Shown here piece after piece: positions 53,859 through 60,044 of a stretch of 64,000 bases of DNA. Position 1 is the first letter of the stretch, and each line of letters opens with the position of its first letter. Origin of the DNA: Arthrobacter sp. B1I2 (lineage in GTDB: Bacteria; Actinomycetota; Actinomycetes; Actinomycetales; Micrococcaceae); the NCBI RefSeq assembly GCF_030816485.1, contig NZ_JAUSYC010000001.1, positions 1,984,001-2,048,000 on the forward strand. The letters run 5' to 3'. The notes under the pieces were generated by a model that saw nothing but the letters and a program-made list of their open reading frames with translations, had not been told where the DNA came from and did not search any database. The translations under genes and the position numbers were made by a program.

Positions 53859-53935
53859 GACGCGCAGATTCCTGAGCGCCACGCAGATATCCGCCGCGCC
53901 GGGGAGCACGCGCGTCACAGGTGGTTTTGCGCGTC
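53859..53935. repeat. Intergenic palindromic repeat, copy C (77 bp)
   Basis: The copy begins GACGCGCA and ends TTGCGCGTC, with an earlier internal CGCGCGTC end at 53916. It contains GGGGAGC, as in copies E and F. The last codons and stop of the endonuclease-like gene (ending at 53915) lie inside it. Confidence 0.7.
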
Positions 53936-54889
53936 GAGAACGGCAGAACGGGTACGACGGCGGGCCACACCTGCCGCTGCCAGCTTCCGTTCCAGCGTCC
54001 CGGCGGCCGCAAGCTCCACCCAGTCCCAACGCACCACGTGGTTACCCAAAGCGCGGATCCGGTTTTCGCGGTTCTTTTCCTCCACAACGGTTTGGGATGC
54101 GGTGCGGCCCTTGAGGAGCTCGGCCTTAACGTATTTCTCCTCGCCGTCGAATTCGCCAACAACCCTTGACCCCTTCCAATAGAAGTCCGTGTAACCCACC
54201 AACCCCGCGGTATCGGAAAAGCGGTGCTGGAGGATCGGGGGCTCGAAGCCGGCCGCATGGATCCGTGCCCGGCTCCAGGACTCCCCGGCCGAACCGGAAG
54301 CGGGATCAGCAAACGCAAGCGCCGCCCGGATTCTCTGCGCCGCAGCAGCCGAGTAGATGGAACCGATCCCCGCCTCAAGCTCGGCCTTGGTCAGGGCAGG
54401 CAGCCCCCGGTCAAGGTCCGGCCTAAGCACATGGTCCAGCGGCACGACGGCCTCGGTAAAGGGACTGAATGCCGCCAAGTCCAGGACGGTTCGGATGCGG
54501 TCGGTGACCAGGAGGCCCTCCAGCCGGACCACCTTCAAATCCGCCCGTGCAGCGAAGTGGCGCCTGACTCCGGCACGCGACCGGCCGCCGTCGTTCTTCA
54601 ATGTGAGCGCCTGGACCGGGTGATAAAGGCCGATGAAGGGGATTCCCCACACACTGGCCGATGACTGGCGGGCGAAAATCGTGGGTTTTTCGAACGTTTC
54701 CGCGGCTGCCTGGACGCGGAGGCGGTACTGCTCCCAGGGTTTGAGGGCCCTCCACGTCGGTCCGTCGGTGTAGACGCCGTGCCGGACGCGGACCAAGGCG
54801 CCGGACCGAATGCGCTTGGTGAGGTCGTTGGGGTTGAGGCCGTGCAGGTGACGGTCGCGGGACAACAGCAGCGGCGGAAATTCGGTCAT
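53915..54889 (-). CDS. AbiEi/DUF559-like protein whose stop codon lies inside repeat C
   Basis: The 324-residue protein has an N-terminal winged-helix region of the AbiEi antitoxin kind (DLTKRIRSGALVRVRHGVYTD, about 24-45). Its C-terminal half resembles a PD-(D/E)xK nuclease domain (GESWSRARIHAAGFEPP, then VGEFDGEEKYVKAELLKGR and NRIRALGNHVVRW). Such proteins are common in actinobacteria, often annotated as AbiEi antitoxin C-terminal or DUF559. No AbiEii toxin is adjacent, so a defence role is unproven. The final six residues, DAQNHL, are encoded by the end of repeat C. ATG 54889 is used; a GTG at 54898 is possible. Confidence 0.8.
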   Translation of the reverse strand: MTEFPPLLLSRDRHLHGLNPNDLTKRIRSGALVRVRHGVYTDGPTWRALKPWEQYRLRVQAAAETFEKPTIFARQSSASVWGIPFIGLYHPVQALTLKNDGGRSRAGVRRHFAARADLKVVRLEGLLVTDRIRTVLDLAAFSPFTEAVVPLDHVLRPDLDRGLPALTKAELEAGIGSIYSAAAAQRIRAALAFADPASGSAGESWSRARIHAAGFEPPILQHRFSDTAGLVGYTDFYWKGSRVVGEFDGEEKYVKAELLKGRTASQTVVEEKNRENRIRALGNHVVRWDWVELAAAGTLERKLAAAGVARRRTRSAVLDAQNHL

Positions 54890-54958
54890 GAAACCCACGT
54901 TGCCTGGTGCGGGCCCGTGTCCAAAGGGGCGTGGGCCGCTATGTGGAGAACCCTTGGC

Positions 54959-55053
54959 GACGCGACAAGTCTTTCTCGACCCGCAAAATCCCCTGCGCGC
55001 CCGAATATGGCCTGCGCAAAGGAACTTCCATATCGAAACCCAACATGCGCGTC
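54959..55053. repeat. Intergenic palindromic repeat, copy D (95 bp)
   Basis: The copy begins GACGCGACA (end altered) and ends TGCGCGTC. TATCGAAAC sits in the right arm. It lies between the AbiEi-like gene start and the 3' end of the STAS-like gene. Confidence 0.65.
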
Positions 55054-55090
55054 GCGGCGCGGGATACGGGCGCGGGGGCGTGCCGGGCGG

Positions 55091-55471
55091 CTACGGCAGC
55101 GGCGGCTCTTCCATCAGCCAGCTCATGGCCTCGTCCACCGAGGTGAAGAAACGTGTGGGGTGCACCGGGGTATGCCTCCCTGTGTAGAAGGCGGCCAGGG
55201 TCTGGTCAACGGGGGAGGTGCCCACCACTGCTGCGCGTGTTAGAGGCCAGGGGCCGGCCAGAGCTTTCAGGGCCCTTTGATCGATCCACGCCAGGCCCGT
55301 CATTTCCACCAGCAGCGGGAGGGTACGGCCGGCGCTGAGGACCTTGGCACGGCTCATGAGCGCCTTGGCGTCCCTTTCCGTGACCACATCACCGTGCGAC
55401 CACTTCAGGTGCAGCACTGCCCCCGAGAGCTCGAGAGTCCCGGTGACGTCTTCATTCCCCTGGTCTTTCAT
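55091..55471 (-). CDS. STAS/SpoIIAA-like domain protein
   Basis: The 126-residue soluble protein has alternating strands and helices: GTLELSGAVLHLKWSHGDVVTERDAKALMSRAKVLSAGRTLPLLVEMTGLAWIDQRAL. This is a SpoIIAA/STAS-like pattern, as in actinobacterial DUF7793-type proteins. AVVGTSPVDQTLAAFYTGRHTPVHPTRFFTSVDEAMSWL is the C-terminal half. Such proteins can act as anti-anti-sigma-like switches, but no partner kinase is near. ATG 55471 begins it. No phosphorylatable Ser in the usual place is obvious. Confidence 0.72.
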   Translation of the reverse strand: MKDQGNEDVTGTLELSGAVLHLKWSHGDVVTERDAKALMSRAKVLSAGRTLPLLVEMTGLAWIDQRALKALAGPWPLTRAAVVGTSPVDQTLAAFYTGRHTPVHPTRFFTSVDEAMSWLMEEPPLP

Positions 55472-55578
55472 GCCTTCTACTGTGCTGCAATTCCAGGGGA
55501 CACATCAAGAAAGGCAGCTGGAACGCCCGACGGCGGCCCGCACCAAAAGGGGTGGGCCGCCGGTCATTCACGCGGGGG

Positions 55579-55680
55579 TTAGGCGGTGGTCAGGACCGTC
55601 TTCAGCCAGCCTTCCTCGCGCCGGTCGAAGTTCAGGTAGGCGTCCACCACGTCGCTGATCGGCTCGCACGCGACGACCCT
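55579..55680 (-). pseudogene. Zinc alcohol dehydrogenase C-terminal remnant
   Basis: On the minus strand a frame ends in TAA at 55579 and reads VACEPISDVVDAYLNFDRREEGWLKTVLTTA. This is the final segment of zinc-dependent (formaldehyde-type) alcohol dehydrogenases, which end with a DAY..FD.R..GW.K..L pattern. Upstream, the frame runs into repeat E (from 55704) with no coding signal, so the rest of the gene is missing. Like the multicopper oxidase tail, it borders a repeat copy. It is non-functional as it stands. Confidence 0.78.
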
Positions 55681-55703
55681 CCAGCTGCTCGAAGGGTGCC
55701 GGC

Positions 55704-55799
55704 GACGCGCAGATTCCTTTCCGCGGCGCAGGCTCCCTTGCGCGTGCCAGACGTGGGCCGCGCAGGGGAGCTTCCGTGTCGAGAATGCATGTGCGCGTC
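55704..55799. repeat. Intergenic palindromic repeat, copy E (96 bp)
   Basis: The copy begins GACGCGCA and ends TGCGCGTC. The two 40-bp arms form an imperfect inverted repeat, so folded RNA or DNA would give a long hairpin. It has about 12 differences from copy F over 96 bp by my alignment. It abuts the alcohol dehydrogenase remnant. Confidence 0.85.
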
Positions 55800-55837
55800 G
55801 AAAGTGCCGGGGCCGGTGCGCAGGGAAGAACGTACGA

Positions 55838-55868
55838 CGGCGGCGCCTCACCTTGGTAGGCGCCGCCG
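55838..55868. terminator. GC-rich hairpin after the repeat-protein gene
   Basis: A 10-bp stem, CGGCGGCGCC against GGCGCCGCCG, with an 11-nt loop (TCACCTTGGTA) lies 38 nt past the stop of the minus-strand repeat-protein gene. It is a likely terminator for that gene. Confidence 0.65.
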
Positions 55869-55905
55869 CCGGTGGTGCCGCTGTGGCAGGGGTTCGCGCG
55901 CTGAG

Positions 55906-56298
55906 TCAATGCTCTGTATGGGTGTCGGGTTCGCTGCGTGGTTTCCGTGTGGGATCCACAGTGCCACTCTTCCCGTAGTCACCCGCCGGGTACCGGCCGG
56001 TCTCCGATGCGGCCGTCCTGCCTTTGGTGGCTCCGGCCTCGCCGTAGTCCGCCTTGATGTAGCGCCCGGATCCCAGTGTCTTGTCGCCCAGGGGTTCGGG
56101 CAGGCCGCCTTCACTGCCTGCCACGCCATAGTCCCCTCCGATGTACTGGCCCTCCTCGTCTTCGGTGTGTCGGCCGCGCTGCGAACCGGCCCTGCCAAAG
56201 TTGCCTTCGACGTAGCGCCCGCGCAGGTCGGGCTCCTCGGGGGTTTCTTCGGGCCCGCTGGCATTCGGTGTTTTTTCGATACTGCCGTTGTCATTCAT
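55906..56298 (-). CDS. Hypothetical protein with four Gly-Tyr repeats
   Basis: The 130-residue acidic protein is built of four copies of a motif G-[RQ]-Y-x3-[DN]-[YF]-G-x2-G-[STA]. They read GRYVEGNFGRAGS, GQYIGGDYGVAGS, GRYIKADYGEAGA and GRYPAGDYGKSGT (starts near residues 27, 50, 78 and 101, so spacing 23-28). No signal peptide, membrane segment or cysteine is seen. It is probably unstructured and may bind something through the repeats. I recognise no family. It is divergent from the glycerol facilitator gene, 118 nt away. Confidence 0.72.
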   Translation of the reverse strand: MNDNGSIEKTPNASGPEETPEEPDLRGRYVEGNFGRAGSQRGRHTEDEEGQYIGGDYGVAGSEGGLPEPLGDKTLGSGRYIKADYGEAGATKGRTAASETGRYPAGDYGKSGTVDPTRKPRSEPDTHTEH

Positions 56299-56416
56299 GA
56301 TCTTGCCTTCAACTGTTGCCTAGGGACACTTTCGGCGTAGCATAAAAGTATCCGGGTTGTCAATCCATCCGGATGAACCCATGCAACAAGCAAAAATCGC
56401 AAAGAAGGTACGTGCG

Positions 56417-57394
56417 ATGAGCGATGTAACTCCACTGAGGAATGCCGTCCGCAATGGCAGCGGACTCAAGCGGCTGGGTGGGACCTGGGGTGAGCTTCTT
56501 GCGGAATTTCTCGGCACGTTTGTGCTGATCTCTTTCGGCGACGGGGTTGTGGCCATGGCCGTCGCCGCCTTGCCGGGTTCCGGCCGGGCCGCCACATCAA
56601 CCACGATCTTCATGGCCGCGGGTGACTGGCTGCTCATCGCCTGGGGGTGGGCCCTGGCGGTGACGCTGGCGGTCTACGTTGCCGGTGGTGTCAGCGGCGC
56701 CCACATCAACCCGGCCGTGACCGTGGCCTTCGCCGTCCGGCGGAAATTCCCCTGGCGGAAAGTGGGCCCCTATATCGCAGCCCAGGTGGTGGGGGCATTC
56801 GCCGGGGCCGCGATGGTGTACCTGCTGTACCACGACGCCATCGACGCCTACAACAAAGCCGTCGGCACCGGCCGCGCGGACCCGAATGGACTGGCCAGCT
56901 ACTCCATTTTCGCCACCTTCCCGGCGCCCTACTTCAACGGAAACCCGACGGGTCCGTTGGTTGACCAGATTGTGGGCACGGCCTTCTTGGTCATGTTCGT
57001 GGTGGCCATCATTGACATGCGCAACACGGCCGTGCAGGCGAATCTGGGCCCGTTCATGATCGGGCTTGCCGTCGCCGCCATCGGCATGTCCGTTGGCGCG
57101 AATGCCGGCTACGCCATCAACCCCGCCCGCGACTTCGGGCCGCGGCTCTTCGCATGGCTCGCCGGATGGGGTGAGACGGCGCTGCCGGGCACTGTGGACG
57201 GGGCCTTCAGTTGGTACTTCTGGATTCCCATCGTCGGCCCGGTGGTTGGCGGCGTGATCGGTGTGCTGGTTTACGACTGGTTTATCGGCGATGTCCTGGA
57301 CGCCAAAGCACGGATGCTGGAATCCACACCTCCGGGCCGTGCCGGTGGAGAAACACCTCCTGCGACTGCCCCAGAGAAGACGGCCCAAGCATAG
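56417..57394 (+). CDS. glpF: MIP-family glycerol facilitator-like channel
   Basis: The 325-residue channel has six membrane segments with both NPA motifs: SGAHINPAVTVAFAV (about residue 98) and AGYAINPARDFGPRLF (about 235). The Asp after the second NPA (NPARD) marks the GlpF subgroup that conducts glycerol. The insertion between helices 3 and 4 (about 155-185, AYNKAVGTGRADPNGLASYS) is longer than usual. N- and C-terminal tails are cytosolic. ATG 56417 follows GAAGG; an upstream in-frame ATG at 56357 would add 20 residues. No glycerol kinase is adjacent. Confidence 0.9.
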   Translation: MSDVTPLRNAVRNGSGLKRLGGTWGELLAEFLGTFVLISFGDGVVAMAVAALPGSGRAATSTTIFMAAGDWLLIAWGWALAVTLAVYVAGGVSGAHINPAVTVAFAVRRKFPWRKVGPYIAAQVVGAFAGAAMVYLLYHDAIDAYNKAVGTGRADPNGLASYSIFATFPAPYFNGNPTGPLVDQIVGTAFLVMFVVAIIDMRNTAVQANLGPFMIGLAVAAIGMSVGANAGYAINPARDFGPRLFAWLAGWGETALPGTVDGAFSWYFWIPIVGPVVGGVIGVLVYDWFIGDVLDAKARMLESTPPGRAGGETPPATAPEKTAQA

Positions 57395-57504
57395 GCGGCA
57401 ACCGCGGCTGTAGCGGCGGAAAGCACGACGGCGGCAGGCTGGCCCCCGTAGGCGGCATAAGTCCCAGCGCTGGCCGGCGGAGCCTCCTGGCGGGAGGTGC
57501 CGGC

Positions 57505-57600
57505 GACGCGCAAATACCTTTCCGCGGCGCAGGCTCCTTTGCGCGCGCCAGATTCGGGCCGCGCAGGGGAGCGTCGGCGTCGAAAATGCATTTGCGCGTC
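57505..57600. repeat. Intergenic palindromic repeat, copy F (96 bp)
   Basis: The copy begins GACGCGCA and ends TTGCGCGTC. It is the closest relative of copy E. It lies downstream of the glycerol facilitator and ends 41 nt before the 3' end of the convergent secreted-protein gene. Confidence 0.85.
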
Positions 57601-57640
57601 AGAGGTCGGCAAGAGCGTCGAAGGGCGGCGCGCCCGGTGC

Positions 57641-58660
57641 TCAGTTGGCCACGGTAAAGGGAATCACGGTGACCCCGGAGTTGGTCGAGCCCAGCTTGTC
57701 GTCACGGCATGACGTTCGGAGGTGCAGCTTGTGGACGCCGTTGGCCAGGGTGCTGGTGTCGATCGCGACGGGGGCGGACCCAAAGGGCTCGGGACCGAAC
57801 GGGCCTGCGGCGTCCCAAAGCACCCTTCCGGGGTTGGCCGGAACGGCGTGGAAGTCCGGGTCGATCGAGATAAATGAGTGGGTCGCCGGGCGCGATCCGC
57901 CGGAGTGGGTGGTCAGGCCCACGGCGGGAGTCCAGATCCCTGATACCGGACCGTCTGGAAGGGGAAGGCTCCGGAGCGAGGCCTCGCAGTACAGGGCGTG
58001 GGTGTACCAACCCTTGCCCCGCAGGAACGCATTCCTTGAGATGTCGGACGCGGACTTGCCGTTTTGGATGTTGACCTGCCAGTTGAAGCTGGGCTGCATT
58101 TCGTTGCCGTGCGGCTCCAGGACGAACCCGCGAAAACGGACATCCTGCAGGCCTGAATGGTTGAATGCAGAAATCGGATGCGAGAACGTCAGCCAGCGCT
58201 CGCAGGTTCCAATGCACGTAAAGTCGCCCGTGCCTGCGCCGGAGGGGCCGGGGCAGCCGAAGTTTGGTGCCGTGGCCCGCAGGTAACACTTCTGGACCGT
58301 GGTTTCCGTGTCGGAGGTTTTGAATACCATCGCCACGTAGTTGGCCGTGCCCGGGTTGTCGTGGAGGATCACCCGCACATTAACAGTGAGGTTGCCCGAA
58401 CTGATCGTTTCGTGTTCGGGAATGCATGCCCCCAAGTGAGCATGACCGGTATTGGTGATGGAGTTGTTGGCCTGATCAGTGTCCGGCATCCACCAGGCCT
58501 GGGTATCCACGAACTGCCGGGTCTCCCCGTATATGGTGCTGTCGGCGGCAGGAGCACCCATGCAGGGTCCGGCCGCGGCCCGGGCGGCACTGGAATTCAG
58601 TGCGGGCATCACAGCGCAGGTTAGTACAACAGCAATTACCAGTGCCAGGAACCGTCTCAT
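57641..58660 (-). CDS. Secreted protein of unknown function, lectin/jelly-roll-like
   Basis: The 339-residue exported protein has a signal peptide (MRRFLALVIAVVLTCAVMPALNSSAARAAAG, cleavage near residue 30). A Cys-rich extracellular domain follows with at least eight cysteines (PCMGAP, GACIPEHE, KCYLRA, GCPGPS, TCIGTCERW, YCEASL, SCRDD). Beta-strand-rich segments (VRVILHDNPGTANYVAMVFK, DVRFRGFVLEPHG) suggest an all-beta fold. It lacks a sortase motif. The cognate enzyme or ligand is unknown. ATG 58660 is used; ATG 58666 is in frame and two codons longer. Confidence 0.7.
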   Translation of the reverse strand: MRRFLALVIAVVLTCAVMPALNSSAARAAAGPCMGAPAADSTIYGETRQFVDTQAWWMPDTDQANNSITNTGHAHLGACIPEHETISSGNLTVNVRVILHDNPGTANYVAMVFKTSDTETTVQKCYLRATAPNFGCPGPSGAGTGDFTCIGTCERWLTFSHPISAFNHSGLQDVRFRGFVLEPHGNEMQPSFNWQVNIQNGKSASDISRNAFLRGKGWYTHALYCEASLRSLPLPDGPVSGIWTPAVGLTTHSGGSRPATHSFISIDPDFHAVPANPGRVLWDAAGPFGPEPFGSAPVAIDTSTLANGVHKLHLRTSCRDDKLGSTNSGVTVIPFTVAN

Positions 58661-58979
58661 GACCATCCATCTTCCAAGTCGCCATCAGCATGCCCGGCAT
58701 GGTGGCGGCCGGGTTCATGGAGGCCACGGCAGCTTCCGGATTCCGCCGGAGGGGCCGGTGTCTCGATTCGGGAAAAGTGCGCGCCTGCGTTGCGCCTGTC
58801 GCCGGCGTCGAAACGCCGAACCGTGGGATGTTTCGCTGTATTTGGGCCAAGTGGAGCGTGGTCAGTATAGGCCGGGGAGAAGCGGCAAAACCAGAGTCGC
58901 CGGGGGTCTTACGACGGCGCCACGCACCTTTCGCAGGAAGTGATGGCGCGTTGTCGGAAAAGGGCGGGAGGTGGGGCTA
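58661..58979. other. Intergenic stretch without a gene
   Basis: This divergent region lies between the secreted-protein gene (minus) and the hydrolase gene (plus). I see no coding frame of quality and no repeat copy. It should hold the promoters for both genes. A weak tract GCGCCTGTCGCCGGCGTC near 58793 only distantly resembles the repeat family. Confidence 0.35.
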
Positions 58980-59045
58980 TTCCCCGCGCGGTTTCGCGCC
59001 GTTCCCCGCGCGGTTTCGCGCCGTTCCCCGCGCGGTTTCGCGCCG
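58980..59045. repeat. Three perfect 22-bp tandem repeats
   Basis: The 22-mer (TTCCCCGCGCGGTTTCGCGC plus CG) is repeated three times without change at 58980-59001, 59002-59023 and 59024-59045, then breaks off. It ends 24 nt before the hydrolase start codon and includes CGCGCGGTTTCGCGCCG, which can form a small hairpin. There are no spacers, so it is not a CRISPR array. Confidence 0.85.
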
Positions 59046-59068
59046 TCGGCAGGGATTAGGGTGTCGGT

Positions 59069-59986
59069 ATGGAGTGCCGGATCAACGAAGTCCTGGTCCA
59101 TTACGTCGAGCATGGCGCCGGCGTGCCGCTCGTTGCGTTACACGGCGCCGGCGTTGATCACCGCGAGATCGAGGCGGCGATTGAGGCCATCCTTCCGGAC
59201 ACGCGATACCGGCGGATCTATCCGGATCTGCCGGGAATGGGCCGGTCGACAGCCGACGGCCTTACCTGCAACAACGATGTGGTGACGCTGCTCGGCGAAT
59301 TCATCGATCACCTGGACGCAGGACCGGTGATGCTGGCAGGGCACTCTTACGGCGCCTACCTGGCTCGTGGAGTGGCCGCACGGCGGCCGGACACCGTGCT
59401 CGGTCTGGCGTTGGTGTGCCCCGTCGCGGAGCGGTCCGGAAGCGTGCCTGCCCACGGCATGGTTCACGAGGACGCCGACGCGTTCGACGAACTCGAACCT
59501 GCACAGCGGGCGGGGTTCGAGGACTACTTTGTCGTGCGCACACGGGCGACGGCCCGCCGGTACCGCGACCGCGTTGTGCCGGGTGCGGCGCTTTTCGACG
59601 AGGCTGCGCTGGGGCGCATCTTCGCGGGGTGGACGGTCGACGTCGGGCCCACCGTGTTCCCTGCGCCCACCTTGATCGTGGCGGGACGGAGCGATTCGGT
59701 AGCCGGGTACGCCGACGCGGCCGGATTGCTCGAGCGCTACCCGCACGCCACCCTGGCTGTGATCGACGACGCCGGCCATGCGCTTATGCACGAGCGGCCC
59801 GAACTGCTCGCCGCGCTGTTGGCCGACTGGCTCGATCGCGCGCGACCAGAAGGAAGACGAGTGACCGATCCTGCTGCAAGTCATCAGGGCGTGACTGACG
59901 AGGGGAAAACTTCGCAGGCCTTTCCTGACGAGGTCCAGGACGTGGGCATAGTTTTGTTCGACGACGGCCCTGATCATGTGGCTTAG
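59069..59986 (+). CDS. Alpha/beta hydrolase
   Basis: The 305-residue enzyme has VALHGAGVDHRE (HGxG oxyanion), nucleophile elbow LAGHSYGAYLARG (Ser about 93), acid in IVAGRSDSVAGYADA and His in DDAGHALMHERPE. It is a small-molecule esterase or epoxide-hydrolase-type protein with unknown substrate. The hydrolase fold ends near residue 265. The last 40 residues (VTDPAASHQGVTDEGKTSQAFPDEVQDVG) are atypical and may come from readthrough into unrelated DNA. The start at ATG 59069 lies 24 nt after the tandem repeats. It is followed by the minus-strand surface operon. Confidence 0.8.
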   Translation: MECRINEVLVHYVEHGAGVPLVALHGAGVDHREIEAAIEAILPDTRYRRIYPDLPGMGRSTADGLTCNNDVVTLLGEFIDHLDAGPVMLAGHSYGAYLARGVAARRPDTVLGLALVCPVAERSGSVPAHGMVHEDADAFDELEPAQRAGFEDYFVVRTRATARRYRDRVVPGAALFDEAALGRIFAGWTVDVGPTVFPAPTLIVAGRSDSVAGYADAAGLLERYPHATLAVIDDAGHALMHERPELLAALLADWLDRARPEGRRVTDPAASHQGVTDEGKTSQAFPDEVQDVGIVLFDDGPDHVA

Positions 59987-60044
59987 CGATTTGGACGCCT
60001 CAGCGAAACGTTTACGGCACACTCGAGGGAGCGTTTTGCAGGTA

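Noticed and set aside
58980..59045. Short tandem repeats that could be mistaken for a CRISPR array
   Set aside because: The three 22-bp units are directly adjacent with no spacers, and no cas gene occurs in the window.
59138..60022. Long open frame antisense to the alpha/beta hydrolase
   Set aside because: It mirrors the real hydrolase gene, and its translation (His-, Arg- and Gln-rich, no motif) has no coding character.
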